A stretch of DNA of 64,000 bases from the NCBI GenBank assembly GCA_963758555.1, contig CAVWVW010000003.1:930001-994000 (forward strand). Reading direction: 5' to 3'. How positions within the stretch are numbered: position 1 is the stretch's first letter; each line of letters begins with the position of its first letter. Below are positions 35,120 through 49,043 of this stretch, piece by piece. This stretch comes from CAIUMH01 sp963758555. Lineage in GTDB: Bacteria; Actinomycetota; Acidimicrobiia; Acidimicrobiales; RAAP-2. The notes beneath the pieces were generated by a model. The model ran no database searches, was not told where the DNA came from, and worked only from the letters and a program-made list of their open reading frames with translations. The translations under genes were made by a program, and so were the position numbers.

Positions 35120-36373
35120 TCACCTCTTTTGTGGCGTCCGCCTGCGAGCAGAGCTGCGTGCCGGGCCGAGCTCCTTGAGCCGTGCGGCGACGTCATAGGC
35201 GGCGGGATCGGCTTGGGCGACCATCGTGAAGAAGCTCCTCGCGCGCGGCACGTCGCCCGAGCGATCGTAGAGATCACCGAGCAGGTACCACTGGCGAAGG
35301 TGACGCTCGCCGGGGTTGCGCCGCGGCTTGGCGGCGCCGTTGGTCTCGAGCAGGCTGATCGCGTCTTGGAGCTTGCCTCGATCGGCCAGGCTGCCCGCCA
35401 GCACGATGCGACCCTCGGTCAAGACGTCCGGGTCAGGTGACGCTTGGCGCAGCTCTTCGAAGAGCTCTTCGATCTTGCGCTTCTTGCCCAAGGCGCGAGC
35501 GGTGTCCATCTCGAGGGGTAGGTACTGCGGGTCGCCGTTGAAGAGGCGATAGGCCTCGAGGTGTCGATACGCCCCTCGCCAGATCTCGGCCCGGTAGCAG
35601 GCCAAGCCTGCGAGCTCCCTGACCGCGATGACGTCCGGGACGATGTCAGCGAGGCGGCTGGCGAGACGAGCAGCCTCTTCGTAGCGGTGGCGGTCATAGG
35701 CCATGGCTGCGCGACCCATCTGATCGACGAGCTTCTCTCGTCGATAGGCGGTGGCATCAGACGCAGAGCGTCGAATGGCTGCGGCGACGTCACCTGGCAC
35801 CTCGATGGACGCCCGCTTCGGCTCCGCGGGGGCCTCACTCGCCACGAGCACCTCGTCTTCGATGAGCACCCACTCGTCTTGAGGCGGCGGCGGAGCTGAG
35901 GGCTTGGGCGGCTCGTCCTTCGCCTTGGAGTCCGTCTGGCGCACCACGTGAGCACCGCGCCGGGCCACCGATCCCCAGGACTTGGGCATGGGCGGCTCCG
36001 AGCGGAACCGACCTGCTCGCTCATCGCGAGACGAGGACCGCTCCGAGGACGAGCGTCGTGGTCCGCTGCTGCTCGTCGATTTCGATCCTGACGAGGAGGG
36101 CTTGCGGTCTTGGCTGCCGCCTCGTCGGGCCGGATCCGACGCTCCACGAGACGCTCCTCGAGCCGACGAGCCGCCACGAGCCGAGGTGGAGCCTGAGCCC
36201 CCGGACGCTCCTGAGCGGTCTCTTGACGAGCTTGGCTTCGAGCCCGCCGACCGAGTGGTCTTCCCTGAGCCCGTGCCGCGAGAGCGGGGAGGCTGTCCCT
36301 TCGAGGAGCTCCGCCCGCCTCCACTCGCTGCGGACGAGCCGCGGCGCGACGGTGGTTTGGAAGGGGTGGCCAT
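35120..36373 (-). CDS. TPR-like repeat protein with Ser/Arg/Gly-rich N-terminus
   Basis: 417 residues. The first 120 are low complexity, almost only Ser, Arg, Gly and Pro. A conserved stretch SWGSVARRGAHVVR (about 130-145) leads to a spacer with DEWVLIEDEVLVA. The C-terminal half has helical repeats of the TPR kind: AAMAYDRHRYEEAARLASRLADIVPDVIAVRELAGLACYRAEIWRGAYRHLEAY, later LAGSLADRGKLQDAISLLE and YLLGDLYDRSGDVPRARSFFTMV. No catalytic motif; probably a scaffold. The basic head may bind nucleic acid or the envelope. It is 24 bases from fbaB. Confidence 0.7.
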   Translation of the reverse strand: MATPSKPPSRRGSSAASGGGRSSSKGQPPRSRGTGSGKTTRSAGSKPSSSRDRSGASGGSGSTSARGGSSARGASRGASDPARRGGSQDRKPSSSGSKSTSSSGPRRSSSERSSSRDERAGRFRSEPPMPKSWGSVARRGAHVVRQTDSKAKDEPPKPSAPPPPQDEWVLIEDEVLVASEAPAEPKRASIEVPGDVAAAIRRSASDATAYRREKLVDQMGRAAMAYDRHRYEEAARLASRLADIVPDVIAVRELAGLACYRAEIWRGAYRHLEAYRLFNGDPQYLPLEMDTARALGKKRKIEELFEELRQASPDPDVLTEGRIVLAGSLADRGKLQDAISLLETNGAAKPRRNPGERHLRQWYLLGDLYDRSGDVPRARSFFTMVAQADPAAYDVAARLKELGPARSSARRRTPQKR

Positions 36374-36450
36374 CCGTCGATCCTACGCGGTCTCCCCGCG
36401 TGACCCTCTCATCGCCGGCACCGTGAGCGCCACGAGAGTGCGCCGCCCTC

Positions 36451-37102
36451 TTAGAGCCCGCTGCTGATCGCCTCTGGCTCGACCACCGGCTGGAGCTCAT
36501 CGAAGACAGTCGCCAAGATCGAGCGAAGCGCGATCCGGTTCCACGCATCGAGGTCGACCGACGTCGGCCCCATCTCGATCAGCGCCCGCTGCATGTAGAT
36601 GCCCACGAGCCACGTGACCGTGGCCTTCGGATCCGTGTCGGGCCGCAGCCAGCCGAGTGCGATGGGCCCATCAAGCAGTGACGCCATCTTGGTGGTGAGA
36701 TCGTCTTGGATCTCTGCCAGCCGAGCAGCGAGCTTTGGTCGCCCGACGACGCCACCGATCACGTTGAGACGGGCCAGGCGGACGCCTGCTCGCTCCGGAA
36801 CCAAGAGGTAGTGGAACATGCCGATGAGCGAGTCTCGGAACTCCTCGCGTCGAGGCGGCAGGCCCGATCCACTCGAGGACGATGTCAAACAGCTCGTTGA
36901 GGTTGACGATGTATCGCTCCACCTGGGCGGCAGCGATGAGTCCTTCGCGATCGTGGAAGAAGTGGTAGATCGACGAGATCGAGACCCCGGTGCGCTCGGT
37001 GATGTCGGCGATCCGAACACCCGCCTCACCATGCTCCTCGATGATCTCGATCGTGCAGGCCAAGATGGCCTCGTCAGTCGGAACCTTGTTCTTGACACTC
37101 AC
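36451..37102 (-). CDS. TetR-family regulator, one +1 shift
   Basis: HTH: DEAILACTIEIIEEHGEAGVRIADITERTGVSISSIYHFFHDREGLIAAAQVERY. The frame shifts between 36865 and 36877 (a CTCGAGTGGATC context). The ligand-binding half follows: RREEFRDSLIGMFHYLLVPERAGVRLARLNVIGGVVGRP, then LGWLRPDTDPKATVTWLVGIYMQRALIEMGPTSVDLDAWN. About 216 residues when rejoined. The start is GTG with a G-rich Shine-Dalgarno sequence. It is the last gene before the rrn terminator; no target is indicated. Confidence 0.85.
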
Positions 37103-37352
37103 GATCCGCCCCCCATTTCGACGCCATCTCTGGCGCTCGCGCACCCAAGCGTTCTGCCCCCACGGTAGCGCCCAAAACGTCTCATTCCTGAGAAAAATTC
37201 AGCGACCCGGAGCTCGTCCCTTGCCCGAGGTGGCCAAGGGTCCTCAGGTGGCGACACCAGGACATCAACGCGCTGACCCGAACAGAGCGCCCTTCTGAGG
37301 TCAGTGTGTGATTCGCTCGGAATGGAATCTGAAATAACTGTCTAATAATGCG

Positions 37353-37382
37353 AAAAGGCCCCCGCCGAAGCGAGGGCCTTTT
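37353..37382 (-). terminator. rrn operon intrinsic terminator
   Basis: A 13-base-pair stem closes on a TTCG tetraloop (minus-strand reading), with A4 on the 5' side and T4 on the 3' side. It begins 8 bases beyond the 5S gene, on the side where transcription of the minus-strand rrn operon ends. Confidence 0.9.
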
Positions 37383-37390
37383 CTTAGAAA

Positions 37391-37507
37391 TCCGGCGACG
37401 TCCTACTCTCCCAGGGAGCTACCCCCCAAGTACCATCGGCGCTGACAGGCTTAACTGCCGTGTTCGGAATGGGAACGGGTGTGACCCTGTCGCTATGGTC
37501 ACCGAAA
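37391..37507 (-). rRNA. rrf: 5S ribosomal RNA
   Basis: About 117 bases. The minus strand shows the conserved loop segment CCGTTCCCATTCCGAACACG and GGTAGCTCCCTGGGAGAGTAGG near the 3' end. The paired termini GGTGACC/GGACGTCGCC region fit helix I. Ends are estimated to within a few bases. It is third in the operon and is followed by the terminator. Confidence 0.93.
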
Positions 37508-37567
37508 ATGATGCTCAACGACGGCTCAATAGCCATCGCTGAGGCCGCGGATCGCAGCCTCTGAGCG

Positions 37568-37588
37568 TTCTAGAGCGAGCACGAGCAT
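37568..37588 (-). repeat. 23S processing stem, 3' arm
   Basis: 21 bases, perfectly complementary to 40677-40697. The two arms bracket the 23S gene and would pair in the precursor to form the RNase III-type processing stem. Confidence 0.85.
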
Positions 37589-37589
37589 G

Positions 37590-40648
<3,059 letters not shown>

Positions 40649-40676
40649 GAGATTTCTCTAATTAAAAAATATAAAG

Positions 40677-40697
40677 ATGCTCGTGCTCGCTCTAGAA
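40677..40697 (-). repeat. 23S processing stem, 5' arm
   Basis: Exact reverse complement of 37568-37588, located about 30 bases upstream of the 23S 5' end within the spacer. Confidence 0.85.
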
Positions 40698-40826
40698 TTC
40701 TCAAAGGACGCTGCGACACGCTCAACGCCAGCACGGTGTTCTGTGAAGGCGGATCGTGTGGGGTGATCGGCTACCGAAAAGGCAGCATCACCAGGTCAGA
40801 GAAAGGGCCCAATAGGCCACTCCCTC

Positions 40827-40842
40827 AAAACGGAAGAGCGAG
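40827..40842 (-). repeat. 16S processing stem, 3' arm
   Basis: 16 bases, perfectly complementary to 42705-42720 in the leader, with weaker pairing on both sides. Together the arms enclose the 16S gene. Confidence 0.75.
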
Positions 40843-40995
40843 GTCCAACAGCGATCTCAGGGACGATGCCGTGCTGTCCGGGTACGGAGAGCCCGAGGGC
40901 TCTGCGTAGCGGGAGCAGCATCCGATCGTATAAAACCGATGCCGATTAGCCAGTGTTCAACTTAGAAGTGTCCACCCACTTGGGTGGCACAAACT

Positions 40996-42524
<1,529 letters not shown>

Positions 42525-42835
42525 AGACTCCTAGGTCAGCCCGAAGGCCTTCCCAAAAATCAGAGAGTCAATGCGAGGTGGCTCCCCCGCATTGACAGCG
42601 TTCACCATCCCAAAGAGATGATGCCCGCCTTTTGTGTATGTGTTTTTTGACAGTCGACACCGCGGCAGATAATGCCGAGATGCCGCCCGCACTGGCTTTT
42701 GGCTCTCGCTCTTCCGTTTTCAAGGAGCAACCGCGCACAGAACCCTCGAGGGGCAGAGGTGCGCGACCCTGGTCTTCTCCGAAGAGTTGACCTGCCGTCC
42801 GAGCGGTTTCTGTTGCCAGATCCCCGTTCGGGCGG
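42525..42835 (-). other. rrn leader region
   Basis: No gene. It contains a 9-base-pair hairpin (42567-42575 with 42588-42596), the 5' arm of the 16S processing stem (42705-42720) and, overlapping that arm, a boxA-like antitermination sequence (GCTCCTTGAAAAC on the minus strand). Confidence 0.7.
42705..42720 (-). repeat. 16S processing stem, 5' arm
   Basis: Exact reverse complement of 40827-40842. It overlaps the boxA-like element in the rrn leader. Confidence 0.75.
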
Positions 42836-42842
42836 ACTTCAA

Positions 42843-42871
42843 ACACTAGTCCCCCGCTGACGTGGTGTCAA
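42843..42871 (-). promoter_or_regulatory. rrn promoter
   Basis: Consensus -35 TTGACA (42866-42871 on the minus strand) and -10 TAGTGT (42843-42848) with a 17-base spacer. Predicted start near 42836, about 310 bases upstream of 16S. No second promoter is evident. Confidence 0.8.
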
Positions 42872-42961
42872 CGCAGGTAAACCAGGTTCCCGGCACACCG
42901 TGAAGTGGGCCGGAGAGCCAACCTAGCACCTCAGAACAGCTCCGTGGTGCATCGGGCCGGC

Positions 42962-44350
42962 TTATTTGGGCAATTGAGCGATCTTCTGGGATTCGTCGTC
43001 CAAGCAGCGTCGAAGTCGGTCGAGCTGCTCGGCAACCTGCTGGGGTCCGGCACCTCCCGGCGTGACACGATTGGTCACCGCGACCCCGGAGACCAGGAGC
43101 GCGGCACCCTCATCGCCCAGGTCCGGGTGCGCTCGCACCAGGGCCTCGAACGAACTTCCCGAGGTCAACGACTCGGCGACCAGACCACCGACGATGGCAT
43201 GGGCACTCCGGAAGGGCACGCCCCGCTTGACCAAGAGCTCGGCGAGATCAACTGCGGCGACGGTGGGGCCATCTGCAGCGAGCTGCATGGCTTCGGTGTT
43301 CCACACTGCTGTGGCGTACATCCCCGTCATGGCCTCCAAGATCAGGCCCACCTGCTCGACGGAGTCGAAGAGCGGCTCTTTATCTTCTTGGAGATCACGG
43401 TTGTACGAGAGCGGCAGACCCTTGAGGGTGGCCAGGAGACCCGTCAGGTTGCCGATGAAACGGCCTGCCTTTCCCCGGGCGAGCTCAGCGATGTCTGCGT
43501 TCTTCTTCTGAGGCAGCATCGAGCTCCCGGTGGCGAAGGCGTCGTCGAGCCTGCAGAAGCCGAACTCGTCGCTCGTCCAGAGCACCATCTCCTCCCCCAT
43601 CCGTGACAGGTGCACGCCGAGCAGGGCGACGTCGAAGAGCGCCTCGGCGACGAAGTCCCGATCCGACACGGCGTCGAGCGAGTTCTCGAAGCGATGCGCG
43701 AAGCCGAGAGCATCGGCGACCGCATCCGGGTCGAGCGGAATCGAGGAGCCGGCCAGGGCCCCGGCTCCCAACGGTGAGACGTTGAGCCGCTCGATCGTGG
43801 CCACCAGTCGATCGACGTCACGCCCGAGCGCCCACGCGTGCGCGGCGAGATGATGGGCCAGCAGAACCGGCTGGGCGCGTTGGAGGTGCGTGTAGCCCGG
43901 CAGGTAGATCTCGCCCGACTCGAGGGCACGGGTCACCAGGACCTCCTGGAGGGCGAGGACCTGCCGTGCGACGGCACCGAGGGATCGGCGAGACCAGAGC
44001 CTCAGATCGGTGGCGACCTGGTCGTTGCGAGAACGCCCGCTGTGCAGCTTGCCTCCGGCTTCGCCGGCGATCTCGGTCACCCGGCGCTCGACAGCGGTGT
44101 GGATGTCCTCATCGGCGGCCGTGGCCACGAAGGAGCCGTCGGCCAGCTCTGCTTCCACCTGCACCAGAGCCGCATGGATGGCGGTGGCCTCCTCGTCGCT
44201 CAGCACCCCCGCCTGGACGAGACCATCCACATGAGCGTGGCTGCCCCGGATGTCGTCGACAGCCATGATGGCGTCGTAAGGCAACGAGACGCTGAGCGCC
44301 GCGAGCTCCGGGGCCATGCCCCCTTGGAGCCGACCGTGCCACAGCGTCAC
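42962..44350 (-). CDS. argH: Argininosuccinate lyase
   Basis: 462 residues, the last gene of the arg operon. LWHGRLQGGMAPELAALSVSLPYD, EDIHTAVERRVTEIAGEAGGKLHSGRSRNDQVATDLRLW, GYTHLQRAQPVLLAHHLAAH and the fumarase-superfamily signature TGSSMLPQKKNADIAELARGKAGR (catalytic Ser in the S-S loop). It releases arginine and fumarate. The start overlaps the argG stop (ATGA). The 3' end lies about 90 bases from the rrn promoter. Confidence 0.97.
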   Translation of the reverse strand: MTLWHGRLQGGMAPELAALSVSLPYDAIMAVDDIRGSHAHVDGLVQAGVLSDEEATAIHAALVQVEAELADGSFVATAADEDIHTAVERRVTEIAGEAGGKLHSGRSRNDQVATDLRLWSRRSLGAVARQVLALQEVLVTRALESGEIYLPGYTHLQRAQPVLLAHHLAAHAWALGRDVDRLVATIERLNVSPLGAGALAGSSIPLDPDAVADALGFAHRFENSLDAVSDRDFVAEALFDVALLGVHLSRMGEEMVLWTSDEFGFCRLDDAFATGSSMLPQKKNADIAELARGKAGRFIGNLTGLLATLKGLPLSYNRDLQEDKEPLFDSVEQVGLILEAMTGMYATAVWNTEAMQLAADGPTVAAVDLAELLVKRGVPFRSAHAIVGGLVAESLTSGSSFEALVRAHPDLGDEGAALLVSGVAVTNRVTPGGAGPQQVAEQLDRLRRCLDDESQKIAQLPK

Positions 44351-45555
44351 GTCGCTCCACCCTGCTTGGCCGCCCAGGTCTGGACCCCGAGGCCCCAGAG
44401 CCTGACGAAGCCCTCCGCATCTTCGTGACGGAAGGTGTCGCTGGCGTCGTACGTGGCCAGCCCGTGGTCATAGAGGGCCACGGGGCTGCGGCGACCTTCG
44501 ATCCGCATGACCCCAGGGGGCTCGAAGCGGAGTCGCACGTCGCCGGTCACGTGCTTCTGCGTGCTCGACACGAAAGCATCGATCGCCTGCTTGAGTGGTG
44601 AGAACCACATCCCGTCGTAGATCAGCTCTGCCCACCTCGGCTCGAGCCGGAGCTTCTCGTGATGCACGTCTCGCTCGAGGCAGAGGTCTTCGAGGTCAGC
44701 GTGCGCGGCGATGATGGCCAGCGCACCAGGACACTCGTAGACCTCTCTGCTCTTGATGCCCACGCGCCGGTTCTCGACCATGTCGATGCGACCAAAGCCG
44801 GTTGCACCGGCCCGCTTGTTGACCTCGGCGATGACGTCGAAGACCGACAGGGCGTGGCCGTCGACAGCCGTGGGGACTCCTTCGACGAAGGAGAGCACCA
44901 GGGTGTCGGCCTCCGTAGACGTCTGACGGGTCAGCGTGTAGGGCTCGTCGGGAGCCGTGGCCCAGGGGTCCTCGATCGCACCGCACTCGATGGCCCGGCC
45001 CCAGAGGTTCTCGTCGATCGAGTAGATCTTCGCCTTTGTCTGTCCGATCGGGATATCCCACTTGGCGGCGTACTCGATCGACTCCTCTCGCGTCATGCCC
45101 CACACCCGTGCGGGGGCGAGGACGTCGAGATCGGGGGCGAGGGCATGCGTGCCCACCTCGAAGCGGACCTGGTCGTTGCCCTTGCCTGTGCAGCCATGGG
45201 CCACGGTGTCGGCGTGGTGACGTCGTGCCTCGGCCACCAGGTGCTTGACGATGACGGGGCGCGACAGCGCCGAGACGAGCGGATACTTCCCCTCGTAGCG
45301 AGCGTTGGCGAGGATGGCGGGGACGCAGTACTCCTCGGCCATCTCATCCTTGGCGTCGATGACCGTGGCGTCGACCGCCCCGGCGCTCAGCGCACGCTGG
45401 CGAATCTGCTCCCAGGTCTCTCCCGTGGAATCCTCTGACTGGCCGACGTCGACGGCCACGGCGATGACCTCTGCGTCATGGTGCTCGATGAGCCACCTGA
45501 CCGCCACGGACGTGTCCAGGCCTCCGCTGTAGGCGAGCACGACTCTCTTGGACAT
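44347..45555 (-). CDS. argG: Argininosuccinate synthase
   Basis: 402 residues. ATP-pyrophosphatase loop VVLAYSGGLDTSVAVRW, HGCTGKGNDQVRFE, EYAAKWDIPIGQTKAKIYSIDENLWGRAIECG and DPWATAPDEPYTLT. It joins citrulline and aspartate. I start at the third-codon ATG (SKRVVLAYS) because AAGGAG lies 6 bases before it. This ATG overlaps the argR stop as TGATG. Confidence 0.97.
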   Translation of the reverse strand: MSKRVVLAYSGGLDTSVAVRWLIEHHDAEVIAVAVDVGQSEDSTGETWEQIRQRALSAGAVDATVIDAKDEMAEEYCVPAILANARYEGKYPLVSALSRPVIVKHLVAEARRHHADTVAHGCTGKGNDQVRFEVGTHALAPDLDVLAPARVWGMTREESIEYAAKWDIPIGQTKAKIYSIDENLWGRAIECGAIEDPWATAPDEPYTLTRQTSTEADTLVLSFVEGVPTAVDGHALSVFDVIAEVNKRAGATGFGRIDMVENRRVGIKSREVYECPGALAIIAAHADLEDLCLERDVHHEKLRLEPRWAELIYDGMWFSPLKQAIDAFVSSTQKHVTGDVRLRFEPPGVMRIEGRRSPVALYDHGLATYDASDTFRHEDAEGFVRLWGLGVQTWAAKQGGAT

Positions 45556-46079
45556 CACCATCTCCTTGTTGCTGGTGTGGAAGCAGTCGCTCTGCGACCA
45601 CCGGTTCGAACTTCAATGCCGGCCATCTCGGCCAGGTCGCTCGTGACCTTGGCCACCCCGACCTCGTCGGAGACCGCGATCATGATCGTGTCATCGCCGG
45701 CCACCGTACCCACGACGCCGTCGAGGCCGGTTCGGTCCATGGCGGAGGCCACCACGTGCGCACAGCCGGGAGGCGTTCGGATCACCACGAGCGGGCCAGC
45801 TGGTGCGACTTCGACTGCCCACTCCCCGAGCACCCGACGAAGATGGTCCACCGGCGCGATCTGCTGGGTAGGCAGCTCAGGGAGCGCCAACGCCTTCTCG
45901 CCTCCAGGGATCCTCACCGTGATCGCCCCGAGCTCTTCGAGGTCGCGGCTCACCGTGGCCTGGGTGGCCGAGATCCCCTCGGCTCCCAAGAGCTCGACGA
46001 GCTGGTTCTGACTTGAGACGATCTGATCCTCCAACAGCTGGGTGATCCGATGCTGTCGCTGCTGCTTCGACACCTTCAT
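45555..46079 (-). CDS. argR: Arginine repressor
   Basis: 174 residues. Winged HTH: KQQRQHRITQLLEDQIVSSQNQLVELLGAEGISATQATVSRDLEELGAITVRI. The C-terminal hexamerisation and arginine-binding domain is VDHLRRVLGEWAVEVAPAGPLVVIRTPPGCAHVVASAMDRTGLDGVVGTVAGDDTIMIAVSDE, with the G-T-V-A-G-D-D-T segment for arginine contacts. It probably acts on the ARG-box-like site in front of argC. Position inside the operon gives feedback on its own expression. Confidence 0.95.
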   Translation of the reverse strand: MKVSKQQRQHRITQLLEDQIVSSQNQLVELLGAEGISATQATVSRDLEELGAITVRIPGGEKALALPELPTQQIAPVDHLRRVLGEWAVEVAPAGPLVVIRTPPGCAHVVASAMDRTGLDGVVGTVAGDDTIMIAVSDEVGVAKVTSDLAEMAGIEVRTGGRRATASTPATRRW

Positions 46080-46081
46080 GG

Positions 46082-46996
46082 CTAGCTGCTCCTCACCCAG
46101 CGGAAGACGCCCCGCATGGCAGTCCGACGATGTGCTGCTTGCTGCCAGATCCGCGAGCGCGGACCTTCGAGGACGTCTCCCGAGATCTCTTCTCCCCTGT
46201 GGGCGGGCAGGCAGTGGAGGACCACCGCCTCGTCAGCCGCCACCGCGCAGAGGTCCTCATCGATGCAGTAGCCCGCGAAGTCCCGGAGCCGCTGCTCGCG
46301 CTCGGCCTCCTGGCCCATCGAGGTCCACACATCGGTGTAGAGGACTGAGGCTCCCCGCGCTGCTTCGACGGGGTCGGACGTCACGCTGAGCGCGGCGCCA
46401 GCGCACGCGAAGCCGCTGAGCTCGTCCACGGCACGCTCGGGGAGCTGGTAGCCCGTGGGGGCAGCCACAGCCACGTCCATCCCCAGAGCCAGGCTGACCT
46501 GAGCCAGCGAGCGGGTGACGTTGTTGGCGTCGCCGATGTAGGCCACCCTCCGTCCGCTCACGTCCTGACCGAACGCATCTCGGATCGTCAAGGCGTCGGC
46601 CAGGCCCTGGCACGGGTGTGATCGATCAGACAGCAGGTTGATCACCGAGACTCCGGACCCTTGCGCGTCGAGCGCTTGGACCATCCGCTCGAGCACCGCG
46701 TGATCGTGGACGCGCGCCGCCAAGAGCTGGTGGTAGCAACCGAGAGTCCGGGCCACGTCCTCGGCCGTCTCGCGACGATCGATCCCCACCTCGGTGTCGT
46801 TGATGACGATGGCATGCCCTCCCAGATCAACGACAGCCATCTCGGTGGCGTTTCGGGTGCGAGCCGACGGCTTCTCGAAGACGAGCGCGGCGCTCAGACC
46901 AGCGAGGTCACGGCTCCGCTCGGGCGAGCAGAGCGACAGGATCTCGGCGATCCCCGAGATGCCGGCGTCCTCAAGATCTAGAAGGTGGCGAGTCAT
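46082..46996 (-). CDS. argF: Ornithine carbamoyltransferase
   Basis: 304 residues. Carbamoyl-phosphate loop EKPSARTRNATEMA (the usual S-T-R-T is S-A-R-T here), INLLSDRSHPCQGLADALTIRD with H-P-C-Q, YIGDANNVTRSLAQVSLALGMDV and the ornithine site HCLPAHRGEEI. Forms citrulline. ATGA overlap with argD upstream; argR follows two bases later. The C-terminus AHRRTAMRGVFRWV is slightly shorter than average. Confidence 0.95.
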   Translation of the reverse strand: MTRHLLDLEDAGISGIAEILSLCSPERSRDLAGLSAALVFEKPSARTRNATEMAVVDLGGHAIVINDTEVGIDRRETAEDVARTLGCYHQLLAARVHDHAVLERMVQALDAQGSGVSVINLLSDRSHPCQGLADALTIRDAFGQDVSGRRVAYIGDANNVTRSLAQVSLALGMDVAVAAPTGYQLPERAVDELSGFACAGAALSVTSDPVEAARGASVLYTDVWTSMGQEAEREQRLRDFAGYCIDEDLCAVAADEAVVLHCLPAHRGEEISGDVLEGPRSRIWQQAAHRRTAMRGVFRWVRSS

Positions 46997-48174
46997 GAGG
47001 CGCCATCGGCACGAGCCGCGGCGAGCGAGGTACCGAAGCGGACGACGGCCTCGTTGATCTCGTCGTCGCTGATCGTGATCGGAGGCGTGAACCGCACCAC
47101 GTCCGGCTTGACGGCGTTGACGATCAGACCGTTCGAAAGGGCGCGGGAGACCACGTCACCAGCCAGCGGACCGTCGAGGACGACGCCCAGGAGGAGGCCC
47201 TCGCCCCGAATCGACACGACTCCGTCAAGGTCGCTCAAGCGAGCCACCAGCCGTTCCGACGCCTCGGCCGCACGTTGGGGTGCGTCGATGCTCAGCATGG
47301 TCCGCAGCGTGGCGAGCGCCGCCGCCATCGCCAAGGGCTGGCCACCGAAGGTCGAGCCGTGATCACCAGGCCCGAAGGCATCGGCAACCTCTGTACGAGC
47401 CCAGCACGCTCCGACGGGCATGCCGTTGCCAAGCGACTTGGCCATCGTCACCACGTCGGGCGTCAGCGCCTCGTGCTCGAAGGCGAACCACTTGCCTGTC
47501 CGACCGAGCCCCGTCTGGATCTCATCGACCATGAAGAGCGCCCCGGCCTCTCGGCACGCTGCCTCGAGCGCGGGCAGGTAGCCCTTGGGTGCCTCGTTGA
47601 TCCCCCCTTCGGCCTGGATGACCTCGACCAACACGGCGGCGACCTCACCGCTCGCCAAGAGATCCTCGGCTTGGGCGAGGTCACCGAAGCGCACGTGGGT
47701 GAAGCCCGTGGGCAACGGCTCAAAGGGCGCATGCTTGGCCGGCTGCCCTGTCGCCGTCAAGGTGGCAAGGGTGCGGCCGTGGAATGAATCGAGCGTGGCC
47801 ACGACCAAGTGCTTGCCCGGCGTGGTCCTGCGTGCCAGCTTGAGGGCGCACTCGTTGGCTTCGGCACCAGAGTTGGAGAAGAAGATGCGGCCGTGGTGAC
47901 CCGTGGCCCTCGCAAGCAGCTCGTCGAGCAGCGATGCCACCTCGGGCCCCACCTCGTTGCCGAACAGGTTGGAGAGGTGCGAGAGCGTCGCCACCTGCTC
48001 GCTCACCGCCTGGACGACCTCAGGGCGAGCGTGGCCGAGCGAGGTCACCGCCAAGCCGCACAACATGTCGAGATAGGCGTTCCCCTCGGCGTCGAAGAGC
48101 CAGCTGCCCTCTCCTCGCACGAAGGTCCGAGGCGGCTCGGCGTAGGTCCGCATGAGCGCGTCCCGGCTCGTCAT
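46993..48174 (-). CDS. argD: Acetylornithine aminotransferase
   Basis: 393 residues. Class III aminotransferase: RTFVRGEGSWLFDAEGNAYLDMLCGLAVTSLGHARPEV, FFSNSGAEANECALKLAR, TLDSFHGRTLATLTATGQ, FMVDEIQTGLGRTGKWFAFEHE and the PLP Lys in TMAKSLGNGMPVGACWA, then DHGSTFGGQPLAMAAAL. Cytosolic step of arginine synthesis. Overlaps argB and argF by four bases each. Confidence 0.96.
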   Translation of the reverse strand: MTSRDALMRTYAEPPRTFVRGEGSWLFDAEGNAYLDMLCGLAVTSLGHARPEVVQAVSEQVATLSHLSNLFGNEVGPEVASLLDELLARATGHHGRIFFSNSGAEANECALKLARRTTPGKHLVVATLDSFHGRTLATLTATGQPAKHAPFEPLPTGFTHVRFGDLAQAEDLLASGEVAAVLVEVIQAEGGINEAPKGYLPALEAACREAGALFMVDEIQTGLGRTGKWFAFEHEALTPDVVTMAKSLGNGMPVGACWARTEVADAFGPGDHGSTFGGQPLAMAAALATLRTMLSIDAPQRAAEASERLVARLSDLDGVVSIRGEGLLLGVVLDGPLAGDVVSRALSNGLIVNAVKPDVVRFTPPITISDDEINEAVVRFGTSLAAARADGAS

Positions 48175-49043
48175 GGCGTCACCATGGTGCCGATGCCGCC
48201 GTCAGTGAACAGCTCGACGAGGAGGGCGTGTGGTGTGCGGCCATCGAGGATGTGAGCCTGCTCCACCCCTCCGCGCACGGCGAGCGCGCACGCCTCGACC
48301 TTCGGGATCATCCCACCTGAGACGCTGCCCGAGCGGACCATCTCTTCGACGCCTTGAAGGGTGATCTCGGCCATTGTGCTCGTCGGGTCGTCGACGTCGG
48401 AGCGAAGCCCAGGCACGTCGGTCAAGAAGACCAGCTTCCTCGCTCCCAAGGCAGCTGCGACAGCGCCAGCGACGGCGTCAGCGTTGATGTTGTACGACTG
48501 GCCGGCTGCGTCGGAGCCGATGGTGGCAATCACCGGGATCAGGTCCTCCGCCACCAGGCGTTCGAGGATCGACGGGTTGACGCCCACGACGTCACCGACG
48601 AAGCCGAGATCGACGTGCCGGATCCCGGCTTCGATCAGGTTGGCGTCAACACCCGAGATGCCCACCGCCACCGGACCATGGACGTTCAGCGCCGCGACGA
48701 TGTCCGAGTTCACCTTGCCGACGAGGACCATGCGAGCGACGTCCAGGGTCTCGGCGTCGGTGACGCGGTGACCGCCGACGAAGGAGGTCTCCTTGCCCAG
48801 CTTGGCCAGGAGCTCCGCGATCTGCGGTCCTCCGCCGTGCACGACCACCGGGTGGATGCCCACCGCTTGGAGGAGCACGATGTCCTCGGCGAACGAGCTG
48901 AGCGCCGAGTGCTCATCGCCGCCTTCGAGCGCGTTGCCCCCGTACTTGACCACGATCACCGACCCCGCGAACTCCTGCAGATACGGCAAGGCCTCAATGA
49001 GGAGTGACGCCGTCTCGTTCGGGTCGCGCTTGGTGGTGCTCAT
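48171..49043 (-). CDS. argB: Acetylglutamate kinase
   Basis: 290 residues from MSTTKRDPNE; residues upstream in frame belong to the argJ end. SVIVVKYGGNALEGG (Lys-x-x-Gly-Gly), LLQAVGIHPVVVHGGGPQIAELLAKLG, VGGHRVTDAETLDVARMVLVGKVN, GISGVDANLIEA and NINADAVAGAVAAALGARKLVFLTDVPGL. An N-terminal extension helix (ETASLLIEALPYLQEF) is the feature of arginine-inhibited hexameric NAGK. Confidence 0.96.
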   Translation of the reverse strand: MSTTKRDPNETASLLIEALPYLQEFAGSVIVVKYGGNALEGGDEHSALSSFAEDIVLLQAVGIHPVVVHGGGPQIAELLAKLGKETSFVGGHRVTDAETLDVARMVLVGKVNSDIVAALNVHGPVAVGISGVDANLIEAGIRHVDLGFVGDVVGVNPSILERLVAEDLIPVIATIGSDAAGQSYNINADAVAGAVAAALGARKLVFLTDVPGLRSDVDDPTSTMAEITLQGVEEMVRSGSVSGGMIPKVEACALAVRGGVEQAHILDGRTPHALLVELFTDGGIGTMVTP

